Source: Erwinia sp. 198 (GTDB taxonomy: Bacteria > Pseudomonadota > Gammaproteobacteria > Enterobacterales > Enterobacteriaceae). Taken from it: a stretch of DNA of 64,000 nt. The notes beneath the pieces are model-generated. The model worked only from the letters and a program-made list of their open reading frames with translations. It was not told the DNA's origin and ran no database searches. Positions 1 through 8,808 of this stretch are shown one piece after another. The DNA is taken from assembly GCF_003937915.1 (NCBI RefSeq), contig NZ_RHUM01000015.1, forward strand, positions 62,001-126,000, in the 5' to 3' direction. A program made the position numbers and the translations under genes. The first letter of the stretch is position 1. Every line of letters begins with the position of its first letter.

Positions 1-712
1 TAAAGGTGGCGGGATCGGCCCCCAGCGCTACGCCCAGCCGGGACATTTCCGCCAGGCCCCGGGTAATCAGTGCCGTTCTGGCGTTGGCGCCAAAGCCGAT
101 ACCGTCAGAAATACCCGCACCGATGGCGATAACGTTTTTTACCGCGCCGCCAAGCTGCACGCCGGTAAAATCAGGGTTGTTATAAACGCGAAAGCTTTTG
201 CCGCAGTGGAGCAGCTGCTGTAAATCGTCGGCAAATTCCGCATCCGTCGCGGCCAGCGCGATCGCCGTCGGCATTCCCGCCGCCAGCTCTTTGGCAAAAG
301 TCGGGCCGGACACAATCGCCAGCGGCAGACTGTCGCCCAGGATTTCGCGCGCCACGTCCTGCAACAGCCGCCCGGTCTCTTTTTCCAGCCCTTTGGTGGC
401 CCAGACAATGCGGGAATCGCTGCGCAGGTGCGGTTTGATTTGTTGTAACAGATCGCCGAACACATGGCTGGGAACAACCACCAGCAGATCGCGGCTGGCG
501 GCAATAGCCGTAGCCAGGTCGCTCTCAAGGCTCAGCGAGTCGGGAAAAGGAACATCGGGCAGAAAGGCCGCATTGCAGCGGTCAGCCTGGAGCTGCGCCA
601 GATGCTGTGGGTTATGGCCCCACATCACCACGTCGTGTCCGTTACGGGCCAGCGTGATAGCCAGGGCGGTGCCGTACGAGCCGGCACCGAGTACACTCAT
701 TGAGGCAGGCAT
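1..712 (-). CDS. gpsA: Glycerol-3-phosphate dehydrogenase [NAD(P)+], C-terminal part cut by the window edge
   Basis: GpsA reduces dihydroxyacetone phosphate to sn-glycerol 3-phosphate, the backbone of membrane phospholipids, in the cytosol. The translation begins [17 protein letters not shown], with the Rossmann GxGxxG nucleotide-binding motif at residues 8-13, and continues with the family signatures [24 protein letters not shown] and [17 protein letters not shown]. About 237 of the expected ~335-340 residues are visible and the reading frame runs off base 1. The chosen ATG at 712 overlaps the secB stop codon by one base (TAATG), which indicates translational coupling; an internal ATG at 700 is the alternative start. 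The order secB-gpsA is the usual enterobacterial one. Confidence 0.95.
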   Translation of the reverse strand, partial: MPASMSVLGAGSYGTALAITLARNGHDVVMWGHNPQHLAQLQADRCNAAFLPDVPFPDSLSLESDLATAIAASRDLLVVVPSHVFGDLLQQIKPHLRSDSRIVWATKGLEKETGRLLQDVAREILGDSLPLAIVSGPTFAKELAAGMPTAIALAATDAEFADDLQQLLHCGKSFRVYNNPDFTGVQLGGAVKNVIAIGAGISDGIGFGANARTALITRGLAEMSRLGVALGADPATF

Positions 713-1179
713 TATGCATCCTGTTGCGGAGCGGCGCCTTCACCTGACTGCTGCTGCAGATAGTTCATAAACAGCGCGTCAAAGTTAACCGGCGCCAGGT
801 TAAGCTGCGGGAAGGTCCCACGGGAAACCAGGCTGGTAATGCATTCGCGCGCATAAGGGAACAGGATGTTCGGACAGTATGCGCCCAGGCAATGCGCCAT
901 CTGGTTGCCATCAATGCCGGCCACGGAGAAAATGCCCGCCTGCTGCACTTCACACAGGAAAGCCGTATCTTCGCCCACGGTGGCGGTTACGGTTACGCGC
1001 AGAACCACTTCATACACGTCATCAGCCAGCAGAGTGGATGCCGTATCCAGATCCAGTTTCACTTCTGGTTCCCACTCTTTCTGGAAAACCTGCGGCGCAT
1101 TTGGTGCTTCAAAAGAGACGTCTTTAGTATAGATACGCTGGATCTGGAAAGACATCTCGGTGTTATTTTGTTCTGACAT
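712..1179 (-). CDS. secB: SecB, protein-export chaperone
   Basis: SecB is a cytosolic tetrameric chaperone that keeps precursors of exported proteins unfolded and delivers them to SecA. The 155-residue product matches the usual length (155 in E. coli) and carries typical segments such as [17 protein letters not shown] near the N terminus and [11 protein letters not shown] around residue 100. The C-terminal tail is rich in Gln, Gly and Ala, as in relatives. The gene sits between grxC and gpsA and is probably co-transcribed with both. Confidence 0.97.
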   Translation of the reverse strand: MSEQNNTEMSFQIQRIYTKDVSFEAPNAPQVFQKEWEPEVKLDLDTASTLLADDVYEVVLRVTVTATVGEDTAFLCEVQQAGIFSVAGIDGNQMAHCLGAYCPNILFPYARECITSLVSRGTFPQLNLAPVNFDALFMNYLQQQSGEGAAPQQDA

Positions 1180-1227
1180 ATTAAAATCCTATGGGTTAAT
1201 AATCCGTTATTGCGCCACTTGCCCGCG

Positions 1228-1479
1228 TTACTGCAGCAGCGGGTCGAGGCCCTGGCGGCCCTCGAGGGCATAGAGGTCGTCACAGCCGCCAATATGCTGT
1301 GCATCGATGAAAATCTGCGGAACAGTGGTACGGCCGCTGCGTTTGATCATCTCTTCGCGTTTCTCAGCGTCGCCGTCGATAGCGATTTCCTGGAACGCTA
1401 CGCCTTTCTGAGCCAGCAGCGCTTTGGCGCGATGACAGAAAGGACAGGTTGCTTTGGTGTAGATCTCAACGTTTGCCAT
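1228..1479 (-). CDS. grxC: Glutaredoxin 3
   Basis: GrxC is a small cytosolic thiol-disulfide oxidoreductase that uses glutathione to reduce protein disulfides and mixed disulfides, and can donate electrons to ribonucleotide reductase. The 83-residue product has the thioredoxin-fold layout with the redox motif CPFC at residues 12-15, the TVPQIFID segment with the cis-proline, and the GGCDDL glutathione-binding loop. The E. coli protein has CPYC, so the Tyr is Phe here. It is followed by secB 48 bases downstream and preceded by yibN, the standard neighbourhood. Confidence 0.96.
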   Translation of the reverse strand: MANVEIYTKATCPFCHRAKALLAQKGVAFQEIAIDGDAEKREEMIKRSGRTTVPQIFIDAQHIGGCDDLYALEGRQGLDPLLQ

Positions 1480-1496
1480 ACCTTCGTCTCCAGAAA

Positions 1497-1928
1497 TTAT
1501 TTGCCACGCACCAGCGGAAGGTTTTCACCGCTCCAGCCAGCCACGCCGTCTTTCAGAATGAAAACCTGTTCGTAACCGGCGGCGTTCAGCTGCGCAGCAG
1601 GGTCGGCTGCGGAAACGCCGTTAGCGCACACCACGATAACCGGCTTCGTTTTGTGTTTTTCCAGTTCGCCAAAGCTGCCCTTTTTGATATCGGCAGCCAG
1701 CACGTTGATCGCGTTAGAAATATGGCCTTTACGGAAGTCATCGCGCCCGCGCACGTCCACTACCACGGCTTCTTCTTTATTAATCAGACGCGTCGCTTCG
1801 CTGCGGCTGATGGTTTTTACCTTGGAGAACATGCCCTTAACTGTGGTCACGATCACCAAAACCAGCAGGACGACCCATGCCAGACTAAGAAGGGTATGAT
1901 TGCCTGCGAACTGCATAATATCTTGCAT
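1497..1928 (-). CDS. yibN: YibN, membrane-anchored rhodanese-like protein
   Basis: The product (143 residues from the preferred ATG at 1928) has one hydrophobic segment at about residues 12-30, then a rhodanese-like domain. The motif [15 protein letters not shown] is the standard rhodanese start and the chain ends [16 protein letters not shown], as in E. coli YibN. A cysteine sits at about residue 101 in IVVCANG, where the catalytic cysteine loop of rhodaneses lies; as far as I recall the E. coli protein lacks a cysteine exactly here, so this copy could be catalytically competent. A start four codons upstream (1940) is possible. The physiological substrate is unknown; recent work links YibN to YidC and membrane-protein insertion, which I cannot test here. 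Confidence 0.9.
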   Translation of the reverse strand: MQDIMQFAGNHTLLSLAWVVLLVLVIVTTVKGMFSKVKTISRSEATRLINKEEAVVVDVRGRDDFRKGHISNAINVLAADIKKGSFGELEKHKTKPVIVVCANGVSAADPAAQLNAAGYEQVFILKDGVAGWSGENLPLVRGK

Positions 1929-2241
1929 GAGGGGTAACAACTCCCGAAAGGGTTAATAAGCGAAAACAAGGCTTCTGAGTATACCTGCCAGGCGTTTCAT
2001 GTACAGACGCGATGCCGTCAGAGTTGCTTTTTCTGCGGCAAATTTCCCAAAAAAATGGGCTCAGGTCATAAACGTTCGATCCGAACGTTAACGCAGCAAT
2101 CCTGACTGGCGATTAATTGCGCAGCGTCCCTCTTTGCGTCTGCGCTTTCCGGTCAGCCGCCTCGCTTTGTCACCGATGGAAACGCAAAACCCGCCGCTGA
2201 GGCTGGTAAGGCGCTGTTCATCGTGGAATAATCCTCCTCCT
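1929..2241. other. Divergent intergenic region yibN/envC; gpmI not present
   Basis: This stretch separates divergent yibN and envC. In E. coli gpmI (phosphoglycerate mutase) lies here, upstream of envC; no gpmI coding sequence or clear remnant is seen. The one structured element is the inverted repeat at 2071-2089. The plus-strand frame of envC stays open back to 2134, so part of the region could be coding if envC starts further upstream. Confidence 0.7.
2071..2089. promoter_or_regulatory. Operator-like 8-bp inverted repeat
   Basis: AACGTTCG and CGAACGTT form perfect 8-base arms around a 3-base centre (ATC). There is no T-tract on either side, so it does not look like a terminator. Its place about 150 bases upstream of both divergent genes suggests a dimeric regulator site, but no regulator can be named. 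Confidence 0.4.
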
Positions 2242-3546
2242 ATGAGGGAAAAAGCGACAGTTTCATATCAACGAACCCCAGCTAACGGATTGGCCTCTGC
2301 ACCCCCGTTACGATCGGGCATGTTCACGCTGTCAGCCAGCCTGTTTTGCGCTGGCCTGCTTCTGCTGCCCGCTATCGGCCACGCAGACGACACTAAATCC
2401 GCGCTCTCCAGCCTGCGCGCGGATATCGCCGCCAAAGAAAAAAGCGTTCAGCAGCAAAAACTGCAGCGCAGCAAGCTGCTCGATCAGCTGCAAAGCCAGG
2501 AAAAAACTATCGCCCAGGCCAGCCGACAGCTGCGCGAAACCCAGCGTTCGCTTGGCGCGCTCAATGACGAAATCGCGGCGCTTACCGCCTCGATCGGCAA
2601 ACTGCAAACCCAGCAGGCAAAGCAGGAAAAAATGCTGGCCGAGCAGCTGGACGCCGCCTTTCGCCAGGGCCAGCACAACGGTTTACAGCTGCTGCTGAGC
2701 AGCGAAGAGAGCCAGCGTAGCGAACGTATCCTGGCCTATTTCGGCTACCTGAACGATGCACGCCAGCAATCGATCGACGAGTTGAAAAAAACGCGCAGCG
2801 ATCTCTCTTCCCAGAAAGCCTCGCTGATAGATAAGCAGGCGAAGCAAAAAGCGATGCTGTCGCAGCAGGAAGTCCAGCAGCAGAAGCTGGAAAGCGCTCG
2901 TGCGGCGCGTCAGAAGACGCTGACCACGCTGGAATCCTCGCTGGAGAAAGATCAGGCGCAGCTGGAAGAGATGCGGGCGAACGAAAGTCGCCTGCGCGAT
3001 AAGATCGCCAAAGCGGAGCGGGAAGCCCGCGCCAGAGCCGAAAAAGAGGCCAAAGAAGCGCAGCGCGTGCGCGAACGCGAGGCGCAGGCAAAAAGCAAAG
3101 GCACCACCTATAAACCTACCGAGGGCGAGCGCTCGCTGATGGCGAGAACCGGTGGCCTGGGCAGACCGGGCGGCCAGTTGCTGTGGCCGGTGCGCGGCAC
3201 TCTTGAGCACCGTTTCGGCGAGCAGCTGCAGGGCGAACTGCGCTGGAAAGGGCTGGTGATCGACGCGCCGGAAGGCCGGGAAGTCAAAGCCGTTGCCGAC
3301 GGTCGCGTGCTGATGGCGGACTGGCTACAGGGCTATGGTCTGGTGGTGGTGGTGGAGCATGGCAAAGGCGATATGAGCCTGTACGGCTACAATCAGAGCG
3401 CGCTGGTCAGCGTGGGCGCTCAGGTCAAAGCAGGCCAGCCGATTGCGCTGGTTGGCACCAGCGGCGGGCGCGGCACGCCTTCGCTCTATTTTGAGATCCG
3501 TCGCCAGGGACAGGCCGTTAATCCACTTCCGTGGTTGGGAAAATAA
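2242..3546 (+). CDS. envC: EnvC, murein hydrolase activator
   Basis: EnvC is a periplasmic coiled-coil protein recruited by FtsEX that activates the amidases AmiA and AmiB during septal peptidoglycan splitting. The 434-residue product from ATG 2242 has a hydrophobic export signal ending near AIGHADD (about residue 50), a long Gln/Lys/Glu-rich coiled coil (about 55-290) and a C-terminal LytM domain that begins near LLWPVRG and ends GQAVNPLPWLGK. EnvC-type LytM domains are degenerate and do not cleave peptidoglycan themselves. The start is uncertain: ATG 2320 (MFTLSASLF) would give a shorter signal peptide. The downstream deacetylase starts 3 bases after the stop, so the two form an operon. Confidence 0.93.
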   Translation: MREKATVSYQRTPANGLASAPPLRSGMFTLSASLFCAGLLLLPAIGHADDTKSALSSLRADIAAKEKSVQQQKLQRSKLLDQLQSQEKTIAQASRQLRETQRSLGALNDEIAALTASIGKLQTQQAKQEKMLAEQLDAAFRQGQHNGLQLLLSSEESQRSERILAYFGYLNDARQQSIDELKKTRSDLSSQKASLIDKQAKQKAMLSQQEVQQQKLESARAARQKTLTTLESSLEKDQAQLEEMRANESRLRDKIAKAEREARARAEKEAKEAQRVREREAQAKSKGTTYKPTEGERSLMARTGGLGRPGGQLLWPVRGTLEHRFGEQLQGELRWKGLVIDAPEGREVKAVADGRVLMADWLQGYGLVVVVEHGKGDMSLYGYNQSALVSVGAQVKAGQPIALVGTSGGRGTPSLYFEIRRQGQAVNPLPWLGK

Positions 3547-3549
3547 CTT

Positions 3550-4482
3550 TTGTCTTATCTTTATAAATTCAGCGGCGCGCTGACGGGTCTGCTGATGGCC
3601 TGTTCGGCGCATGCGGGTAAACTCGCTATCGTCATTGACGATTTTGGCTATCGTCCGGCGCAGGAAAACCAGGTATTACAAATGCCGACGGCCATTTCCG
3701 TGGCGGTATTGCCGGATGCTACTCATGCGCATGAAATGGCAACGAAAGCCCACCAGCGGGGACATGAGGTGCTGATCCATCTGCCGATGGCGCCGCTCAG
3801 CAAACAGCCGCTGGAAAAAAACACCCTGCGCCCGGACATGTCCGGCGAAGAGGTAGAGCGGATTATCCGGGAGGCCGTGGCTAAAGTTCCCTACGCCGTG
3901 GGGCTGAACAACCATATGGGCAGCGCGATGACCTCCAGCCTGCCGGGCATGCAGAAAGTGATGCAGGTGCTGAACCACTACAACTTCTATTTTCTCGACA
4001 GCATGACTATCGGCAACAGTCAGTCGACCCGTGCCGCAGCAGGCACCCGTGTTAAAGTGATTAAGCGCCGCGTCTTTCTGGACGATACGCAAAACGAGGC
4101 CGATATTCGCAAACAGTTTTTGCGCGCGGTGCATCTGGCCCAGCGCGACGGCTCCGCGATTGCTATTGGACACCCACATCCGACTACGGTGAAAGTACTG
4201 CAACAGATGCTGCCGACGCTGCCAGCCGATATTACGCTGGTCAGTCCGGGTCAGCTGCTGAACGAGCCGCAAAATGCAGGTCGTCAGGCGCCGCCGACCG
4301 TGGCGAAACCGACGCCGCCGCGCAACCCGTTCAAGGGCGTGAAAACTTGTCAGGGCAGGCCTGAATTCGTGCCGGCCGGCCGCGCGCTGAACGCTATAAC
4401 GGAAAGTCTCGCCGACAGCGCGGGCGTCCGCTATATCAATACTTACTTTTCCGGCCTGAAGCTGGAACTGGACAACGATTAA
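3550..4482 (+). CDS. yibQ: YibQ, divergent polysaccharide deacetylase family protein
   Basis: The 310-residue product starts with a TTG codon 3 bases after the envC stop and has a short export signal (MSYLYKFSGALTGLLMACSA, then HAG), so it is predicted periplasmic. The mature part starts KLAIVIDDFGYR, the hallmark of the divergent polysaccharide deacetylase (DUF610) family, with HLPMAPL, GLNNHMGS and AIGHPHPTT further on. These correspond to the metal and catalytic positions of NodB-like enzymes, although the substrate is unknown. Coupling to envC suggests a role in cell-wall processing. A tail of about 70 residues rich in Pro and Lys follows the core domain. Confidence 0.9.
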   Translation: MSYLYKFSGALTGLLMACSAHAGKLAIVIDDFGYRPAQENQVLQMPTAISVAVLPDATHAHEMATKAHQRGHEVLIHLPMAPLSKQPLEKNTLRPDMSGEEVERIIREAVAKVPYAVGLNNHMGSAMTSSLPGMQKVMQVLNHYNFYFLDSMTIGNSQSTRAAAGTRVKVIKRRVFLDDTQNEADIRKQFLRAVHLAQRDGSAIAIGHPHPTTVKVLQQMLPTLPADITLVSPGQLLNEPQNAGRQAPPTVAKPTPPRNPFKGVKTCQGRPEFVPAGRALNAITESLADSAGVRYINTYFSGLKLELDND

Positions 4483-4525
4483 CCTTCATGCCGCATCACG
4501 TCGGCTAAACGAGTCTGGAAGCGGC

Positions 4526-5764
4526 ATGATGGCGCCACAGCGTAAAAAAATTCTGTTACTGGATACCGGCAATGAATGGGGCGGCGGCACCAACAGTATG
4601 CTGGAGCTGCTGAAGCGTATCGACCGCAGCCAGTTTGATATCCGCTGCTGCTTTTATCATAACTACCGGCGCGGCAGCGGGGATTCCATTGAGCAGGTGC
4701 TGGCTTCGCTGGCTATCCCCGTCACCTTTATCGCCCAGCGCAAACAGCCGCGCTGGGCGAAGCTGCTTAAAGAGCTGCTGCGTTCACTGGTGTTTTTCCA
4801 TCGCGGCCTGCGGCTGAAAGCCACGCGCTTTGTCGATAAACTATGGCGCATTCGGCCCAACGCCCGCGCTATTCGCCAGCTGCTTATTCAGCAACAGAGC
4901 GAGATGTTGTATATGAATAATCAGCCCGGCTCCAACGCCGAGGGCTATCTGGCTGCCCGCGATCTGCCCGTCAGCGTGGTGCAGCACTGCCGTATTGAGC
5001 CGGTGCTGGATCGCGCGCTGGTTACCATGGTCAACCAGCGCGCCGATGCGGTTATCGCCGTCTCCAACGGCGTACGCGAGGTGTTGCTGGCCAACGGCGT
5101 AGCGGCGGAAAGATGCTTTACCGTTTTTAACGCCATCGATATTTATCAACCGTTACCGGAACGGGCCGCCATGCGCCAACAGCTGCTGGACGTTACCGAC
5201 GATACCTTCGTTTTCGGCAGTATCGGCTCGCTGATCGCCAGAAAATCCAGTCACCATACCTTACAGGCGCTGGCGAAGTTTGCCGCGGCGTTTCCCAAAG
5301 CCGACTGGCGCATGGTGATATTGGGCGAAGGGCCGGAGCTGGCGGCATTGCAGCAGCAGGCGGCGCAGGCCGGTATTCAGGATCGCGTCATTTTTACCGG
5401 TTTTCGCAGCAACCCGCTGGACTATCTCGCTGCTTTCGACGTTTTTATCCTGGCATCGAAAAGCGAAGGCCTGCCGCGCGTGGTGCTGGAAGCGATGCTG
5501 CTCAACACTGCCGTAATCGGTTCAAAAGTCACCGGCACGGCGGAGCTCATCGAGCATAACAAAACCGGCCTGCTGTTTGATTATGGCGACACGCAGGGCC
5601 TGTTCAAACAGATGGAAACGCTGTGGCTTAATGCAGAAAAGCGTCAGCAGCTTTTGCTTCAGGCTAACCGGCACGTTAAAGAACACTATGCCATTGAGCA
5701 CTACGTCACTGGCGTGGAAACCATTTTGAAAACTGCGGCTTATGGAAACTCATCGCATGTTTGA
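4526..5764 (+). CDS. Glycosyltransferase family 4 protein (GT-B fold)
   Basis: The 412-residue product has an N-terminal Rossmann-like start (KILLLDTGNEWGGGTNSM) and a GT4 C-terminal domain: FGSIGSLIARKS, MVILGEGPEL and the EX7E nucleotide-sugar motif SEGLPRVVLEAM at about residue 312. It should transfer a sugar from a nucleotide donor at the cytoplasmic face of the inner membrane; acceptor and donor cannot be read from the sequence. Two ATGs in tandem (4526, 4529) follow a GGAAG ribosome site. It lies upstream of hldD, within the lipopolysaccharide core region, so a core-sugar role is the best guess. Its last codons overlap a short frame that leads into the next gene. Confidence 0.88.
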   Translation: MMAPQRKKILLLDTGNEWGGGTNSMLELLKRIDRSQFDIRCCFYHNYRRGSGDSIEQVLASLAIPVTFIAQRKQPRWAKLLKELLRSLVFFHRGLRLKATRFVDKLWRIRPNARAIRQLLIQQQSEMLYMNNQPGSNAEGYLAARDLPVSVVQHCRIEPVLDRALVTMVNQRADAVIAVSNGVREVLLANGVAAERCFTVFNAIDIYQPLPERAAMRQQLLDVTDDTFVFGSIGSLIARKSSHHTLQALAKFAAAFPKADWRMVILGEGPELAALQQQAAQAGIQDRVIFTGFRSNPLDYLAAFDVFILASKSEGLPRVVLEAMLLNTAVIGSKVTGTAELIEHNKTGLLFDYGDTQGLFKQMETLWLNAEKRQQLLLQANRHVKEHYAIEHYVTGVETILKTAAYGNSSHV

Positions 5765-5849
5765 ATTTTTGAATCCCCGATTTCGGCATATTCGCGCACG
5801 ACATAATATTTCGTATCAACAGCCAGAAGTTCAGGGCCTGTCCCGGTGA
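5757..5849 (+). CDS. Short bridging reading frame, possible leader or frameshifted N terminus
   Basis: A 30-codon frame starts at ATG 5757 inside the last codons of the upstream glycosyltransferase and ends with a TGA that overlaps the GTG start of the next gene (GTGA at 5846-5849). A GGAAA sequence upstream could serve as ribosome site. The peptide MFEFLNPRFRHIRARH... is basic and has no recognised domain. It may couple translation of the two genes, or be the true N terminus of the downstream protein joined by a -1 frameshift (…GLSR then VTSVV). No homology was checked. Confidence 0.4.
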   Translation: MFEFLNPRFRHIRARHNISYQQPEVQGLSR

Positions 5850-6664
5850 CCTCTGTTGTCATACCTTGTACGGGCGCGGATTTTGTTGAGGAGGCCCGGC
5901 TAAGCGCGCTGTTTGCCTCGCGCTTCGCGCCTGCGGCACAGGAAATCGTTATCGTCAGCGACCAGCCTGTGGAAGCTTTCGGCCAGCTGCCGGAAAAAAC
6001 GCGCGTGGTGACGTTGGCTGTGCCCGTGCGGGAAGAGAGCTATCGTTATAAGCAGATTTACCGCAGTCGCCTGATCAAAATACAAGCGCCTTTATATGCC
6101 AAAACGGACGGCATTTTGATGATCGATTCCGATCTCAACTTACTGAAAATGCCGGAAATCAATATGCTGGACGGGCATATTTACGCCAGTTTCCGCCAGG
6201 GGAAAATGATCGCCAAGCTGATGAATACGCCGGAACGGCATCGCCCCGCTTATTACCGCAACAGCGTACGTCCTTTTATCGTCGATCACGTTAATGGCGC
6301 CTTTTTAGCCGCTACCCGTCAGACATGGAAACGCATTTGCCCGCTGTGGCTGACGCTGTTTCAGGACACATGGGAGCTGATGGACGATTCCCAGCCACCG
6401 ACCGATCAGCTGCCGCTGGCTGCCTTGCTGGACATGCTGGATCTGAAAACGGTCAACCTGGGCGACTGGATGAACTGGCCTGTTTCCAAAAAAATCGGTG
6501 GCACTACCGCCGCCATTCCCAAAGAAGTGATCGGTGCGCATGGCGGGTTTCCGCTGGACGAATGGCAAAAATATTTGCAATCCCCTGATACGCCGCTGAC
6601 GTTCAAGGGCCAGGATTATACCCGCAAAGTACGCTATCTGACCGACGCGGAAAAGCTGAAGTAG
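5846..6664 (+). CDS. Putative GT-A-type glycosyltransferase, unassigned family
   Basis: The 272-residue product has no well-recognised family label. It opens TSVVIPCTGADFVEEA, a typical nucleotide-binding beta strand of GT-A transferases, and carries MIDSDLNLL at about residues 91-99, which looks like the DXD metal/nucleotide-sugar motif. A VNGAFLAATR segment near residue 152 resembles acceptor-side loops of such enzymes. The GTG start at 5846 overlaps the stop of a 30-codon frame. Its place next to a GT4 gene and hldD suggests lipopolysaccharide or exopolysaccharide synthesis. Substrate unknown. Confidence 0.7.
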   Translation: MTSVVIPCTGADFVEEARLSALFASRFAPAAQEIVIVSDQPVEAFGQLPEKTRVVTLAVPVREESYRYKQIYRSRLIKIQAPLYAKTDGILMIDSDLNLLKMPEINMLDGHIYASFRQGKMIAKLMNTPERHRPAYYRNSVRPFIVDHVNGAFLAATRQTWKRICPLWLTLFQDTWELMDDSQPPTDQLPLAALLDMLDLKTVNLGDWMNWPVSKKIGGTTAAIPKEVIGAHGGFPLDEWQKYLQSPDTPLTFKGQDYTRKVRYLTDAEKLK

Positions 6665-6797
6665 TTTGCCGCCTGCGGCCGGAATTTACCTTCTCTTACG
6701 GAGTCATCCGGCTGTTTGAGGCGGGCTGAGATGTTATGATATCAGGCATTAGCGCGTGAACTTTGTGTTTCACCCACATTCTTAAAGGTTAAAACTC

Positions 6798-7730
6798 ATG
6801 ATTATCGTCACTGGCGGCGCGGGATTTATCGGTAGTAACATCATCAAAGCGCTGAATGACAAAGGCCACACCGATATTCTGGTGGTCGACAACCTGAAAG
6901 ACGGCACCAAATTCGCCAACCTGGCGGATCTGAATATTGCCGATTATATGGATAAAGAAGATTTCCTGATCGCCATTCTGGCCGATGAAGACTTTGGCGA
7001 CGTCGAGGCGGTTTTCCACGAAGGCGCCTGCTCTTCCACCACCGAGTGGGACGGCAAATACATGATGGATAACAACTATCAGTACTCCAAAGAGCTGCTG
7101 CACTACTGTCTTGAGCGTCAGATCCCTTTCCTGTACGCCTCTTCCGCCGCGACTTACGGCGGCCGCAACGATAACTTTATCGAAGAGCGTCAGTATGAGC
7201 AGCCGCTGAACGTCTACGGCTATTCCAAAATGCTGTTTGACCACTATGTACGTGAGATCCTGCCGGAAGCGCAGTCGCAGATTTGCGGCTTCCGCTACTT
7301 CAACGTGTATGGCCCGCGCGAAGGGCATAAAGGCAGCATGGCGAGCGTGGCTTTCCATCTGAACACCCAGCTGAACAACGGCGAAAATCCAAAACTGTTT
7401 GAAGGCAGCGATAACTTTAAGCGCGACTTTATCTATGTGGAAGACGTCGCCGCCGTCAATCTGTGGTTCTGGGAAAACGGCGTTTCCGGCATTTTTAACT
7501 GCGGAACCGGCCGTGCCGAATCTTTCCAGGAAGTGGCCGACGCCGCGCTGAATTTCCATCAGAAAGGCCAGATCGAATACATTCCTTTCCCGGAAAAACT
7601 GAAAGGACGTTACCAGGCCTATACGCTGGCGGACCTGACCAAACTGCGCGCGGCGGGCTACGATAAGCCGTTTAAAACCGTGGCAGAAGGCGTGGCCGAG
7701 TATATGGCCTGGCTGAATCGCAACGCGTAA
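6798..7730 (+). CDS. hldD: ADP-L-glycero-D-manno-heptose 6-epimerase
   Basis: HldD converts ADP-D-glycero-D-manno-heptose to the L-glycero form used to build the inner core of lipopolysaccharide. The 310-residue protein is an extended short-chain dehydrogenase with NAD(P)-binding GGAGFIG at residues 6-12 and the catalytic Tyr140/Lys144 pair in YGYSK. The ending [11 protein letters not shown] is typical. An AAAGGTT ribosome site precedes ATG 6798. It heads the hldD-waaF-waaC operon. A TATGAT hexamer at 6735-6740 could be the -10 element of its promoter; the -35 is poor. Confidence 0.97.
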   Translation: MIIVTGGAGFIGSNIIKALNDKGHTDILVVDNLKDGTKFANLADLNIADYMDKEDFLIAILADEDFGDVEAVFHEGACSSTTEWDGKYMMDNNYQYSKELLHYCLERQIPFLYASSAATYGGRNDNFIEERQYEQPLNVYGYSKMLFDHYVREILPEAQSQICGFRYFNVYGPREGHKGSMASVAFHLNTQLNNGENPKLFEGSDNFKRDFIYVEDVAAVNLWFWENGVSGIFNCGTGRAESFQEVADAALNFHQKGQIEYIPFPEKLKGRYQAYTLADLTKLRAAGYDKPFKTVAEGVAEYMAWLNRNA

Positions 7731-7746
7731 CGGGACGGATCCGGCA

Positions 7747-8808
7747 ATGAAAATTTTGGTGATCGGGCCATCCTGGGTCGGCGATATGATGATGTCGCAA
7801 AGCCTTTATCGCACGCTGAAACAGCGCTGGCCTGAAGCCACAATTGACGTGATGGCCCCCGCGTGGTGCCGTCCGCTGCTGTCGCGGATGCCGGAAGTCA
7901 ACGAGGCGCTGGCGATGCCGCTGGGCCACGGCGCGCTGGCGCTGGGCGAGCGCCGCCGTCTGGGCCGCTCGCTGCGCGATAAGGGTTACGATCGCGCTTA
8001 CGTCCTGCCCAACTCCTTTAAATCCGCGCTGGTGCCTTTCTTTGCCGATATCCAGACCCGTACAGGCTGGCGCGGCGAGATGCGCTACGGCCTGCTGAAC
8101 GATATCCGCGTGCTGGATAAAGCCGCGTTTCCGTTGATGGTTGAGCGCTACGTCGCGCTGGCTTACGACAAAGCGCAGATCGCGAGCGCCAGCGATCTGC
8201 CGCAGCCGCTGCTCTGGCCGAAGCTGCTCGTCAACGAGCAGGAAAAGCAGGAAACCGCCGCCGCCTTCAGGCTGAGCGCGGAACGGCCGCTTATCGGCTT
8301 CTGTCCCGGCGCGGAATTCGGGCCGGCCAAGCGCTGGCCGCACTATCACTATGCCGCGCTGGCGCAGCAGCTGATCGACAGCGGCTATCAGATCGCGCTG
8401 TTTGGCTCGGCTAAAGATAAAGAGACCGGCGAGCAAATCCTGCAAAGCCTGGAAGAAAGCTCGCGCCAGCACTGCCATAATCTGGCTGGCGAAACCAAAC
8501 TGGAGCAGGCGGTCATTCTGCTGGCGCACTGCCAGGCCGTGGTCAGCAACGACTCCGGCCTGATGCATATCGCCGCCGCGCTGGATCGCCCGCTCGTTGC
8601 GCTTTACGGCCCAAGCAGCCCGGACTTTACGCCGCCGCTGTCGCATAAAGGGCGCGTTATCCGGCTGATCACCGGCTATCACAAAGTCCGTAAAGGCGAT
8701 GCGGAAGAGGGCTATCACCAGAGCCTGATAGATATTAAGCCGCAGCGCGTGGCGGAAGAGCTGTCGGCGCTGCTGGGTCGGCCTCTGGAGGCTGTATGCA
8801 CGTCCTGA
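7747..8808 (+). CDS. waaF: ADP-heptose:lipopolysaccharide heptosyltransferase II
   Basis: WaaF adds the second heptose to the lipopolysaccharide inner core in the cytoplasm. The 353-residue product is a GT9 family member: it begins MKILVIGPSWVGDMMMSQSLY and has the donor-site segments GFCPGAEFGPAKRWP, VSNDSGLMHIAAAL and LYGPSSP. The start lies 16 bases after hldD and the last 13 bases overlap waaC, so the three genes are coupled. Confidence 0.97.
   Translation: MKILVIGPSWVGDMMMSQSLYRTLKQRWPEATIDVMAPAWCRPLLSRMPEVNEALAMPLGHGALALGERRRLGRSLRDKGYDRAYVLPNSFKSALVPFFADIQTRTGWRGEMRYGLLNDIRVLDKAAFPLMVERYVALAYDKAQIASASDLPQPLLWPKLLVNEQEKQETAAAFRLSAERPLIGFCPGAEFGPAKRWPHYHYAALAQQLIDSGYQIALFGSAKDKETGEQILQSLEESSRQHCHNLAGETKLEQAVILLAHCQAVVSNDSGLMHIAAALDRPLVALYGPSSPDFTPPLSHKGRVIRLITGYHKVRKGDAEEGYHQSLIDIKPQRVAEELSALLGRPLEAVCTS

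Noticed and set aside
198-770. Plus-strand reading frame across gpsA
   Set aside because: gpsA is clearly encoded on the minus strand; the plus-strand translation has no family features.
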